A stretch of DNA of 64,000 bases from Chlamydoabsidia padenii (taxonomy: Eukaryota; Mucoromycota; Mucoromycetes; Mucorales; Cunninghamellaceae). This document shows positions 38,679 through 52,852 of this stretch, piece after piece. The DNA lies in contig JAIWND010000031.1 in NCBI GenBank assembly GCA_025330725.1, positions 124,001 to 188,000 on the forward strand. Direction: 5' to 3'. The translations under genes were made by a program, and so were the position numbers. The notes beneath the pieces were generated by a model that was given only the letters and a program-made list of their open reading frames with translations, searched no databases and was not told the DNA's origin. Numbering within the stretch: the first letter of the stretch is position 1; each line of letters starts with the position of its first letter.

Positions 38679-41600
38679 ATGATGAATTCCCAACAACAAC
38701 AAACACCTCAACCAACTCGGTCAACACCTCTGCATCGACCTTCTAAAACACCAATGTTACCTACGCCTTCATCGTCTCGATCAGCAACATTGACACTAGA
38801 ACAACTTTTACAAACTAAACTGGATCTGGAACAACAATTGGCGGATAAAGAACAACAATGTCAAGACTGTGAAAGTGGGATTCAAAAGAACGTGCTCACT
38901 CGCCAAATCAGTCAGATTCGAGATAAACTTGTCGAACTGGATCAGCAAATACATCAAGTCCAACAACATCAACAACTTGCTGACGATATATCTCCTGCTA
39001 CCATTGACAAGATTCGACATTTGGAACGGGATCTAGCTACCTATCGTGGCCAACAACGAAAGGACAAGGTATGACTTATAAATTATACAAATATGCATAG
39101 TACGAATACAATTGTTATTAACTCTCTATGCTCCCCTTCTCTACTTTCTCCTTGATTCAACTCCTATTCTTCATTATAGCCATTTCCTCAAAGGGGTCTA
39201 GATATCTTACCAAGTCCATCCACATCGACACTTTTACCACCTAACACTACTGCTTCTTCTCTTTTGCCACTACCTCCTCCACCTTCTGGCTCGACACCTA
39301 CTAAACGACGATCAAAGGTACCCAACAATGATCGACGCAACACTGATATTGAATTCGCCACTGAAATCGGTCAAGGGTTGTTGATTGAGGTCCGCAAAAT
39401 GCAGGCCATCTTACAAGAAAAGGAAGAACAGCTACGGGCTTTGGAAATACAAAAGGCGGATCTGGAACGCTCTGCTGAAGCAATGGCCAAGCAACTTCGT
39501 CAGCGAGAAGAAAATGAAGGTAAAAAAAAAAACATTCAACTTGTGTTTGAGAGGGATTAAATGTACTAACGGTATATATATATATATATATATATTTTTG
39601 TGGGTAACAGAAAAACTCAAGGAAGAAACGTGGAACCTGGAACTGACGAAACAAGAACTGACACTCAGCGTGACCGAACTTCAACAACATCTTCATAAGG
39701 CGACAAGCGAACAAACCAAATTGACCAAGCAAACTCACGATCTACGAAGCGATATTGATCAACTGCGCGATCGGGAAGAAAAACTCACAGCATTACTGGA
39801 AACAACGAAACAACGACATGAACAAGATATGACGAGCTTGCGCCGTCATTGTGCAGGGTTACAACGTGAAGCTCAACAACACGCCAAACATATCGACACC
39901 TTGACGTCAGAACTCGCTATTGCCAAGGCTCAATCTCGGCTCGGTAAACATCAATCGGCAGCCACCTCTGGGACCACCACCACCAACAACAACAATGTGA
40001 GTGGTCCACTTGAATCGGATGACTCTGATCCTTCGTCTAGTCAAGATCCTCACTACCGATCCGGGACATCATCCAATTCACCTCCTTCCTCACCCAAGCA
40101 ATCTCCTGTTGGTGGTCGTACGGCTCAAGCCATGGAGGTCGAAACCCTAAAAACATCATTGGCACACGCTCATCGTATGGTGTCTAATCTTCGGTCTCAT
40201 CTGCACAAAGAAAAGACGGAAAAGTTTGAATTCAAGAAATTACTGGCGGAATCTCAAGAAACCATTGAACAATTGCAAAATGATCCTCATCTCTGGGTGG
40301 ACGCTCCTGGCTCTCATCAAGGTGGTGTTTCGGCGAATGGCTCTTTGGATGATCAAAAGAAGCGTAAAGTCAAACAACATCGTCGGGCAACTAGGAAACT
40401 ACACAGAGGTGGTATGGGCAACAGCAACAACAGTAATGGCACTCCTCCTCTATCTTCTTCCAGATCGATATCATCCAAACATCATGGTGGTGATAATGAT
40501 AGCTTTGATGACGATGATGATGATGATGATGCATACTCTTATTCCTCGGTATCTGAAGAAGACGACGACAATGCTCCCGCCGGTTTCACCTCGTTATCCT
40601 TGGAACTCTCTCAAAGCACAGCGAAAATTAACGACACGGCGATTGAAATGGGGGTCATGACGGACGATATCATCATTGTCCATGATAAACACCACTATGA
40701 GCAACAACTGGAGAAACTTTATCAATTGGAACAATGGCATCAAGCACATGTCGACAAATCTACCGGTTGGACTAGTCACGCGCAGCTCAGCATGGACCAA
40801 ACCCCAGTAATTTCGTGTGAGACCATCACCCAAACCGACTCTGCACCCACGGTGGATGTGGCACTACAGACCTATCTACCCGACTCTGTCCATCAAGAAT
40901 GCCAATGCGACTTGATTCAACCTCGTGACGAAGAAGCGGATTCCTTGGCTCTGGCAGCGGCGGTATCAGCAGCGACGAAAGAGGCGGATACCAAATCAGC
41001 TGAAGCAATGGCGGCTGCAGCGACCAAGGCCAAAGAAGACAAAGCAGCAGCAGTGGCATTAGCGAAACACCAAGCAACAATGGATGCCGAGGCGAAATCA
41101 GCAGCAGCCATAACAGCAGCGGTGGAATTGGCAACTTTAAAAGCAAACGAAGAAGCAGCGGCAACGTTATCAGCAGCAGTGGAATCAGCAACAACGGAAG
41201 CCGAAGCCAAATCAGCAGCAGCCATATCAGCAGCGGTGGAATCAGCCATTCTGAAAGCCAATGAAGAAGCGGCAATAGCGTTATCAGAAGCAGTGGAATC
41301 AGCAACAGTTAAAGCCAACGAAGAAGCGGCAATAGCTTTGTCAGCAGCAGTGGAATCAGCAACAATGGAAGCCGAAGCCAAATCAGCAGCAGCCATATCA
41401 GCAGCGGTGGAATCAGCCATTCTGAAAGCCAACGAAGAAGCGGCAATAGCGTTATCAGAAGCAATGGAATCAGCAACAGCTAAAGCCAATGAAGAAGCAG
41501 CAATAGCACTATCAGCAGCCGTACTAGCAGCCCGGGAAGATGCGATCGCTGAAACTAAAGCAACATTGGCAACTGAAGTGGAAGTGAACACAGCAAAAGC

Positions 41601-43814
41601 AGTGACCCAAGCCGAAGCGGACACAACAGCCAAGGTCAACAAGGACACAGCAGTAGCAATCGCAGCAGCAGTGGAATCAGCGACAATCAAGGCCAAGGAA
41701 GAAGCAGCACTCGAACTTTCTAGGGCAGTGGAATCAGCGACAATCAAGGCCAACGAGGAAGCAGCACTCGAACTCTCCAGGGCAGTGGAATCAGCGACAA
41801 TCAAGGCCAACGAGGAAGCAGCACTCGAACTCTCTAGGGCAGTAGAATCAGCAATTACCAAGGCCGCGGAAGAAGCAGCATTCGAACTCTCCAGGGCGGT
41901 GGAATCGGCAAAACATGAAGCGACAATCGAAGCTGAAGCTAAATCGGAACTGCTATTATCAGCAGCAGTGGCGACGGCAACAGAAAAAGCAAATGAAGCA
42001 GCAAAACAAGCAGCAAAAGATGCCGAAGCGAAATCTATAGCAGCAATGTCGGCGGCGGTTGAAGCAGCAACAGCGAAGGCCAAGGAAGAAGCAGTTCTCG
42101 AAAGGTCTTCTATCCCCACTATGGACCAGGGTATTCAATGCAGTTGTGAAGGTATCGATATGGCATCTCAGGTGGATGAAATAGTGACTATGGATACGGG
42201 CGTACAACACGAGTCTCACTTGGTGGACACTTCAGTACAATATGAATACACATCCGTTGACCAGGAAACACAATATGATGTCACTCCTTTGACAATCGAC
42301 ACCGCGACGCAGCATGAATCAGTCATCGACAGCAAGGATGTTGCGACCCAATATGAAGTAACAACTGCTCTCCCTTCAATGATTGATGTTGGTACTGACC
42401 CTATCGATGATGGAATTGGTGCTAGATTATATAACGAAGAACAACATGGCGGCTTGATTGCAACTTCAAACTCTCCCAAGGATTCTCAGGTACGACATGG
42501 CACCAGAAATATCGGCATGGCAGCAGTATCAGCAGCAACAGAATACCGAAACGTTGCTTCTAACGCAGCAGTGGATAACAACAATGATTGGCTCGGTAGT
42601 CTTAATGATGATGGTCCTATCTCACTTGATAAGTCCATGAAACTTGCGACACCTTCGGATGCTGTTTACACCAATGAAACCGACCACAAGTTGTATAGTC
42701 AAGATGAAATGAATGCTACTGTTGCAAAGACGACACCAAGGAACAATGATCGTGACGGTTCTGAACAAATTGTACCAGCTCGACCAACTCAACGTCCTCC
42801 TTCCACTTTACTCGACAAGGCAACCAGGAATAGCAGCAGTATCACTCATGCAGCAACATCGACCGAAAACTCCGACGATGCAGGTACATTCTCTGGATTA
42901 AATCGACAAGCATCTCTGGGATCTTCCTATATGACCAACGAAAACAACCATATGCCATCCCGTCCTTCCAATACAGCACACTACGGTGCTTCATCATCTT
43001 CAGCAGCAGGAATCACTCCACCATCGATCACCTCTTCCATCCACGATGAACACAGCATCATGGTTCGTCCACTTCCCAGCACGCCTGATCCTACCATTTC
43101 ATCCATCACACAAACTATGATCGGGGAATGGCTTACCAAATATACTCGCAAGCCCATGGGTGGTCAAGGATTTTCTGAACGACGACACGAACGATACTTT
43201 TGGATTCATCCTTATACACGCACATTGTATTGGTGTACCCGTGCTCCCGGTGCCGAAGGTGGTGAACTAAAGGCAAAAAGCGCTTTTGTGGAAAATGTCA
43301 CTGTGGGCAAGGCGGATGATGACACTCTTGATGGCATTCCATGTTTATTGATTCAAACCAGCACTCGACAACTGAAGATCAAGGCACCTACCAAAGAAAG
43401 ACATGATATGTGGTTGGAGGTAAAATACAAAAAAGAATATCATTTTACGAAATGTATCTAATCTATTAACCTTTATTATTGTAGTCGTTAATGTATCTAT
43501 TGACTCGGGGTGGACAATATTCTACATTGGAGCCAACACCGTCTCTTATGCCTCAACGATCTGTATCTGCCTCTGTTTTACGCAAACCAAGCTTCCAACG
43601 TATGAATGATATCTTTAGCCGCACTGCCTCAGCGTCTCATTATACTCCAGAACATCAACATGATGATGACGATGATGCACTTGAAAATGTCCGACTTTGT
43701 TGTGATGGTAAACATGATGTGGGACGATTAGAAAAGAACCATAATCACCGGCCTGCCTACCATCAACGGAAACAACATCAGTCCTCTTCTTTGGACCATT
43801 CGCATCAAGCATAG
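38679..43814 (+). CDS. NUM1/ApsA/Mcp5-like cortical anchor protein with C-terminal PH domain
   Basis: Exons 38679-39068, 39180-39519, 39611-43419 and 43485-43814 close in frame at 1622 residues. The N-terminal coiled coil contains EFATEIGQGLLIEVRKMQAI, very close to the start of ApsA/Num1 proteins. Next come a Ser-rich linker, an acidic run near 40507-40530, an Ala-rich repeat array (40950-42105), and a set of Q-Y/Q-H motifs (42117-42360). The Mcp5-type PH domain is at about residues 1410-1525 (ITQTMIGEWLTKYTRK, then RYFWIHPYTRTLYWC). By family it binds cortical phosphoinositides and anchors dynein and mitochondria to pull nuclei. The Ala-rich middle may be a lineage-specific spacer. The 3' end after the PH domain is disordered. 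Confidence 0.9.
40950..42105 (+). repeat. Degenerate alanine-rich tandem repeat inside NUM1-like gene
   Basis: About 385 residues are built from units of roughly 20 residues. The core is ESATxKANEEAAxALSxAV, alternating with EAEAKSAAAISAAVESAIL. Neighbouring units are nearly identical at DNA level (for example 41200-41300 and 41380-41480), so the array expanded recently in part. Predicted structure is continuous helix. Confidence 0.85.
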
Positions 43815-44856
43815 GACTCTTTTAATATCTGTCTCTCTTTTTAGCATTTAGACATAGCTTATCCATTATTATAGTTACAACACACTCCCTTCCATCTTCA
43901 TTTTTTTTATACATATAGTTTGATATTCACTCCTTTTTTTTTTTTATTAGTATTTCAATCACTTCCCTTCATTAGTATTACAAAAACCAAACATTTTTTT
44001 ATAATCTTTTATTGATTTATCTATCTTCCATTCTCAATAATAAAACATTTTATTGGTACATATTATGCCAAACAATACTCATAATGTCACTAATTGACTT
44101 AATGACATAACGGCTTTTTTTCTGGTTGGATGAAAGCGGGGTTTGCAATGAACGGGCTGCATAAATATCGGGATTTAAAAGCCCAAGGGGGCGTGTAGAT
44201 GAATGATAACGTAAGAGACAGCATCCAGATGGGTAAAACCATCCATTATTGATAAATCAAGATCGAGACAAATCACATGTAATTCATTCTTAATGAGAAT
44301 TATATGATGGAGAAAGTATATATAGAACATCCGACCTGTCACAAAACGAGGTAATTTGATCGCGGGAAAAGCAGCGTGATGCTCTTTTGTACTTCCCGCC
44401 CTCATGCTACTATTTTTAGATCAGACCAAAAGGAAAAAATATCAGCCACATTTTTTGTCATTCATGCAAAGGGGAATGCCAAGCCTTTTTGTAAAAAGGA
44501 GAGTAAACCTCTTGCTTGTTTTGGTAGTACTCATGCAATCTACTTTATCTTCATCGTAACACTCGGTGACGCCCGATCCGTTCTCCACAGAATAATCAAT
44601 CATTTATTTGGTGCGTATAAACCTAAATAAGGAATAAGGGATGATTCGACATTTTTTTAACATAACATGTTATTGGTTTATTTTTTTATTTAAAAAAGAA
44701 GGGAATGCACAATGATAGGTATATAACTTTACATACTTGGTTGGTTGGTCTTTTTAGTTAGAATCAATGAGGTCAAAACTTTGTTCTATGAAAGCCAAAT
44801 AAAAGAAGCATGAGTTCAAAGCCCGACGGTTTTTTTGGGGGGGGAAGGAGAGGGCA
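43815..44856. other. Convergent spacer after NUM1-like and C2H2 genes
   Basis: This is 1.04 kb with AATAAA-like signals near 44036-44043. Two motif copies lie at 44168-44179 and 44815-44827. The open frame at 44376-44630 has no recognisable features. No gene called. Confidence 0.5.
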
Positions 44857-46114
44857 TCATTTCCTTCTCGCTGTAGTTCTTACCTCTACTCTCAAGTCAT
44901 GACAAGTGGTCTTTAATGTCATAATTTCTTGTTCTTGCCACTGGGTTTTTTCTTGCAAGGCGCGCATGGAAGTCTTGATTTGGTCATATTCGGATTTCCA
45001 AAATGCAAGTTCGTCGGCATTTGAATTTGAAAAAGAAGAGTCCATAGAAGAAGGAGTGGATGATCTTGGCATAGTGGTGTGATAATTATCAATAGTAGAG
45101 GCAGTCATAGATGAGGAAGCAGAGTATGAAGGAGAGGGAAGGAGAATAAAAGATGATTTGGGTGGGGGTGATGAATAAGACGGTGAAGAGGGTGATGAGG
45201 GTGATGGAAGCAACGATGGTTTTTGTTTAGGTGATGGTGATGATGATGCTGGTAAAGGTAAGGTACGAGAGGAAGGGGACCAAGGTAATATCAAAAGGTT
45301 GTTGTTGTTGTTGCCATTGTTCTCTGATGACAATGCAGAGGGTATAAAGCTTAATGGTGGTTTGGTGGCGGGATCTGGGATATTAAGTTGGGGAATATGA
45401 GGCCTGTGATTGGTGGAAGGCAAGGTTGAATTTTTTGCCGTGGCGGTAGGCTGATTATTATGGCATGCTGTGCCTCCTTCCACCCTTTGATGACGATTCA
45501 AAGCATCCAACCGAGCAAAAGAACGATGACAAGTGTTACATTTGAAAGGCCGTTCACCTGTATGAAGTTTCTGATGTCGCTTTAAATCATGCTGGCGGCG
45601 AAAATCTTGGTGGCATTGATCACACTAGTGTCCCCCCCCCAAAAAAAAAGAGAGAGTTAGCGAAGACTTTATCATTAATTAATTATCTACTTACTTGATA
45701 AGGTCGCTCGGAAGTATGTGTGGTACGATGTGATTTTAAATTGTTCAATCTGCTAAAAGTTTGGGAACATTGATCACAGCGGAATGATTTCGTTAATTGG
45801 ATACGACCTGTTGAAGATTTACTCGGTGGTGTGCCTGGCGGTGTTTTAATATTTCCCGCTGAGCGCACTGTGAACGAACCAAAATGAGGTGCACCGGATG
45901 ATAAAATGCGACCACCTGCGGTTTTCTGAATCTTTGATTGCTCCTCGTCGCTTGGCAATGCTGATGATACTATTGAGGGTGATGATTTGGGTGATGATTT
46001 GGGTGTGATGGGTGTAGGTAAAGATTGACTATAGAAGCTGTCTTTGTTGAGTAGTGATGAAATTGAGTGAGGTGCGGTAGTTTCATTACTATTGGTATAC
46101 ATTGTGGTTAACAT
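44857..46114 (-). CDS. C2H2 zinc-finger transcription factor
   Basis: Exons 46114-45695 and 45624-44857 close in frame at 395 residues. Three classical C2H2 fingers lie at about residues 111-190: FRCDQCSQTFSRLNNLKSH, CDQCHQDFRRQHDLKRH and FKCNTCHRSFARLDALNRH, joined by TGERPF-type linkers. The intron falls at the start of finger 2 and its acceptor is preceded by a run of C. The N-terminus has SP/TP-rich motifs (PTPITPKSSPKSSP) typical of kinase targets. The last 50 residues form a coiled coil (FWKSEYDQIKTSMRAL onward) that could dimerise. A nuclear DNA-binding regulator by family; I cannot name the ortholog. A Met at 46102 is an alternative start. Confidence 0.88.
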
Positions 46115-47016
46115 TTGTGTAGTAAATATATATATGCACTGTTGATAAAGGTAATAAGAGGGGAAAGGGAAAAAAAAAAAGAAAAGGATGAGAGGGAGAA
46201 ACAGGGCTTTTATACCTTGTTTTTTCGATTTGTGTTCTATTCAGGAAAAAGGAGAAAGTGTTTCTATTATTGGGAACAACTCTCCTACTCTCCCCCTCTC
46301 CCCCCATTTTTCGTTTCGTTTGACGGTGGCGCGCGTATCGAAAATAGAAAGGATAAATGATGTGGCTCCAGTACTCACTGTCCTGAATTTCATTCGTCAA
46401 GCGGGGTTTGAAATGTTACAAAATTCGCATCCCATCAGCTTTTCATTGTCTTCTGGGCTTTTTCAACCTTCCTTTTTCTTTTCTTAGCTTTCCTTTGGCA
46501 CTTTTCCTTCTATGGGTGTTTATTGAAAAACCTTTTACCAAAGCTTTGTCAATACAATCGACCTGATCAAGTAACATCAGCAATACTCCATTCTCCACGA
46601 TGATAACAATACTACTAATCCAGCAACTACCCATTAAAACATTCATCGTTAACCAACGACCTTACAACTTTTGGCTACAACGCTCACCATGATATCCAAT
46701 TATGCTAACCAACCATTACATTGTTCTGCAACTTGTATCAAATTGTCTATTTTGGAAAAAAAAGGGGGTAATGTAATATTTATAACGGGGGGGTTGGGTG
46801 GACATTAAAATAACAGAATACTAACTACACAACTCTTTATACAATTGTGGTGGTTACAGCGGCTTGTCAACTCAACAACTACATTGATGGGGCCAAAGCC
46901 CTTGTGTGATATGACTCTGGATTAAAGCCAAGCTCTCATCGGTCTCAAGCCTCGCCGAAAAGTTTATCCTCACCATGAACCTACGACAAACACCGACAAA
47001 AGGGAACACAAATCAA

Positions 47017-47270
47017 TGTCGTGACTCCATGCCAGCATTATTCAAGCAAAATGAGGTGGTGTGACATACGGCGATAGGCCGCGCAGGGTCATGATCCAAC
47101 AAAGGATCGATAATCAGGTGTGTTGGATTGGTCAAGACCCAACAGAATAGCCAGCTTCTAGATATAGTACTTTCCCTCTTTACCATACTTATAGTCCCTT
47201 CATATTATATTCTCGTTCTTTGTTTAATAAAGTCTTGTTATTTACTTGGTTAATACCATATGACCATCAT
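47017..47270 (+). mobile_element. Candidate solo or fragmentary LTR of a retrotransposon
   Basis: The block begins TGTCGTGACTCC and contains a second TG start (TGTTGGATTGGTCAAGACCC at 47121). It then has a promoter-like stretch and TTTAATAAAGTCTTG near 47224, and ends around TAATACCA (47258). This order resembles a small LTR with its poly-A signal. A purine-rich AAAAGGGAACACAAA lies just upstream. I see no target-site duplication, no partner LTR and no gag or pol frame, so it is only a candidate. Confidence 0.3.
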
Positions 47271-48703
47271 TTGCGCCCCCTCTTCTTCCTTGGCAGCATA
47301 TACATGGTCTTGGCAGATCTGCTGAGTTCAAAGTGCATGATATTCGAAAGTGGATGATTTTACACTCCCCCAACTATATTTATGATTTCCTACGACGTTT
47401 ACCCATCGATCCCATATATATAACACTATGCTTCCTGTATGAATGAAGTATCGATATGTAGTTTATTGATGTGACAATAAAAATGTCTATATACTATACT
47501 AATATGTGTTGGGTAAACACGGAATGCATAAGGGTTACTACAACTAGACACAAAAGCCAAGCTACAAGCACATGCTGCCCAACTATTAATTAAAGTATAC
47601 TATAGTACTAAAAAAAAAAGGACGGATAAGGTTGTGCAAGTCAATGGATATAGTGGTGCTGAGACTCGGTGAGGATCATGATAGTAGGTGATGTTGTACA
47701 AATGGATCAGGTTACTATTAATTGAGAGATCCTTCAAAGGATCCAGGAGGAAGGTATCGTTATTGTCGCTGTGTTGATAAAGTGATATGCCGATAAATAT
47801 TGTTCGGATTCTCGTTTCCTGCCGGTTGAGCACGTTGACATAAAATAGCCGAACCCAAGTGAAGTGCCATCCCGTTAAACCAGCCACACCCACCGAGTTG
47901 TTGAATTCCCACCACCAGCAGATTCGTGTTTGTTGTTACTCGTAAATCAAATCCAATGTCCCTTGACGCTTTTATTCATAAACAGTTAGTGACCTTATGA
48001 TGTTGTATTTATTTCTTCTTCTCTCTATTACCTGATAAGTATTCCATACTGTATAATCAATCATCTTGACGTATTGAGTTGATTTGACAGCACCATATTT
48101 CCAAGTTTGTCACCACTTTCAAGTGATTAAATCAAGTTCAATAAAGCCCAGATCATCATCAGTAAGATACTCCAGTACCACAGAGTCGTTCATTTTTACC
48201 TATTCGTTCCTACCATTATGAGGATCAAGTTTTTGAAGAAGAATGTTCGTTGTAATTAGGGTTTGGCTTGCTTGTAATCAGTAAGCTTTTAATGCATCTT
48301 CAATAATACAGTAATCAAGAGAGTAATCAAGAGAGTTCAAGTCAGGTTAGGAAAAAGAGGGAGGCAGGAAAGCAAAAGAGGAGAAAAAAAAAAAGTAGGG
48401 CGAAGATTCTTTTATTCTTGTAGAACCAAACTTCGTTTCTAATCCCTGCTCGCCCTTAGCACACCTAAAGACTTTTTTTGGATAGGATGCAACTTTTGAC
48501 TTTACAATAAAGCATTTTCATTCGTCAAATTTGAATAGGCGCTGAATTAGGAAGGAGTTTGAATAACTAAAAAAAGTTGCACTTTCTTCATTATTCTTCA
48601 ACGTCTGAATCAAACGCTTTGCCACATTCCGATAGTGAGGTTACTAATAATAACCTAATAAAGTGTTTCGTGATGACGCTAAAGAAAGAAGATAATCAAG
48701 ACG

Positions 48704-48895
48704 ATGATATTAGCAACTTTATGTATCTTGGCGTGCTATAACCACGTCTTCATTGCAATATCATCTGGTTTCACTGACTGGCCTTGGAACAATGGTAAGC
48801 TCAACTATTACTATACTATTATTGTCATCTACTCATCTAATCTTTTTTTTTTTTTGTGAATAGTTTCTCTCCCTCTGTCAAGACTTGCAACGTGA
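48704..48895 (+). CDS. Possible short secreted peptide (two exons)
   Basis: An ATG at 48704 opens a frame starting MILATLCILACYNHVFIAIS, which resembles a signal peptide. A well-formed intron (gtaagc to tgaatag, with a T run, 48795-48863) is followed by a stop at 48893-48895, giving 40 residues. It has no recognised family. It could be a degenerate start of a former secreted-protein gene. Confidence 0.25.
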
Positions 48896-49319
48896 TTAAT
48901 AAGCACCAATGTGGCCGTTAAACTCTAAATAATGGTGGCCATGGGATACTCAAATACAAATGGCATCCAAGGCTCTAGATGATGGTCTACTTACCAACTT
49001 GATCTCGGTGGTGTAGTTTAAAAATACATTATCTACCCCCCTATCACTTAGTGTAGCTCTTAATGTTTGATTGTTTATTAATAAAATGCTTCCGTTATTA
49101 TTAATCTGGTGACCTAGCAACAGGGAAAAGATCGTATTATAATGGGGAGTATACTGTATAAAAAGCGACATTGCTATTGGCTGCTCACGCAGGATGCTAA
49201 AACAAAAAAGGCCATTTTGCTGCACCGAACCTTAGTTCACTTGCACTGTACCTTAAAGAAAATTTTCATCGTCGCGATTTGAAAAAAATCTTCACGTGTG
49301 ATATCCTTGACCCATTTTC

Positions 49320-49399
49320 TTGGAAGAGCTCTAATCGCTCAATGGTTAACGGATGCTATTGATTAAAGTGGCGGTGTGAATATCATGGTATATTTCCAA
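49320..49399 (+). repeat. Dispersed repeat, copy 1
   Basis: 80 bp matching 55461-55540 at 69 of 80 positions with no gap by my count. The best-conserved core is CGGATGCT followed by TGATTAAAGTGGCG. The similarity seems to continue past a 26-bp difference (CACCAAGACT here, CGCCAAGACC there). Confidence 0.75.
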
Positions 49400-49436
49400 G
49401 CACCAAGACTCTACAGCCAACACTTGCCCACCCCCA

Positions 49437-49659
49437 CAAGTTGGCCTGATTCTTATGCCTAACTCTTCTACGGCCAAAATACTTCGCCTGTTGAAAGTCG
49501 GGATTTGAATGTTAAAATCCGATTGTGCATGAATGTCTTGAATAGATAAACCCCCTTTCACGGCCAGAGCTGGTCTACACGACCCGTAATTCACGTTTGA
49601 AAAAAAAACCCTCAAGTTCTTTTCACCCAAGCTGGCCTGATTTGTACGCTTAACACTTC
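49437..49659 (+). repeat. Local direct repeat flanking a motif copy
   Basis: A 32-bp segment starting CAAGTTGGCCTGATTC (49437-49468) recurs as CAAGCTGGCCTGATTT (49628-49659) with 26 of 32 positions equal. A ...TTTCACGGCCAG block at 49557 also resembles one near 57642. These look like parts of an old repetitive element. Confidence 0.5.
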
Positions 49660-49817
49660 GCCCAACCTTTATTTCTAAAGTTCGCCTTACATTTTAAAGA
49701 TTATAAAAAACTAGGTACCAGAAGCATGTTACTTTAAACATATGTTGCAACTATATACATTCTTTATTGACATTTAAACAGCCTTGTTTATAAACAGGAG
49801 AGTGGGGGAAGAATAGA

Positions 49818-49854
<37 letters not shown>

Positions 49855-49997
49855 TACATGTAAGAGATGTAAAGTGTGTAAAATAGTAAAGTAATTATGT
49901 AATATGGATGTAATGTAGTATGTATAAGATTAATGCATATGCTAGAGTAGATGTTTTCAAACATAAAAAAAGAGAGAGAGAGAGAGAGGGAATGTGA

Positions 49998-52663
<2,666 letters not shown>

Positions 52664-52852
52664 GAATAGATAGCGTAAGGTTGTAAAAGATCGAGAGAAG
52701 ACGTTTTTTTGTTTAAGAAGGAAAGAAAAAAAAATGGCGGGGTTTTATTATGCTTGAAAGAAAACTGGCACGTGGCTGTGACTCCACCTCACATAAAAGA
52801 ATGAAAGTCGCCAATAAAAATTCACCTTGTCACTCTTTCCCCTTTCTTCACC
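52664..52852. promoter_or_regulatory. Compact divergent promoter, JmjC gene and SDF2 gene
   Basis: Only 189 bp separate the two start codons. An A run precedes ATGGCGGGGTTTTATTATG near 52733, followed by a GTGGCTGTGACTCCACC segment. Co-expression of the two genes is possible but not shown. Confidence 0.5.

Larger units (their letters stand above)
46115..49997. other. Gene-poor region with repeat and retroelement relics
   Basis: This is 3.9 kb. The first part is the C2H2 promoter, with a motif copy at 46401-46413. Beyond 46.5 kb no conserved gene is recognisable. It contains an LTR-like block (47017-47270), an isolated minus-strand frame at 47600-47893, a possible short secreted peptide (48704-48895), a dispersed repeat (49320-49399), a locally repeated segment (49437-49468 and 49628-49659), a motif copy (49498-49509), and a (TA)n run near 49820-49850. 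Base composition and broken frames point to accumulated relics. Confidence 0.55.

Noticed and set aside
39385..39610. Long open frame that runs upstream of exon 3 of the NUM1-like gene through a TATA repeat
   Set aside because: It is intron 2 read through. The intron 39520-39610 has a good donor and acceptor, and splicing it restores the ApsA-like sequence on both sides.
49821..49850. CRISPR-like or satellite repeat
   Set aside because: It is a plain (TA)n microsatellite without spacers.
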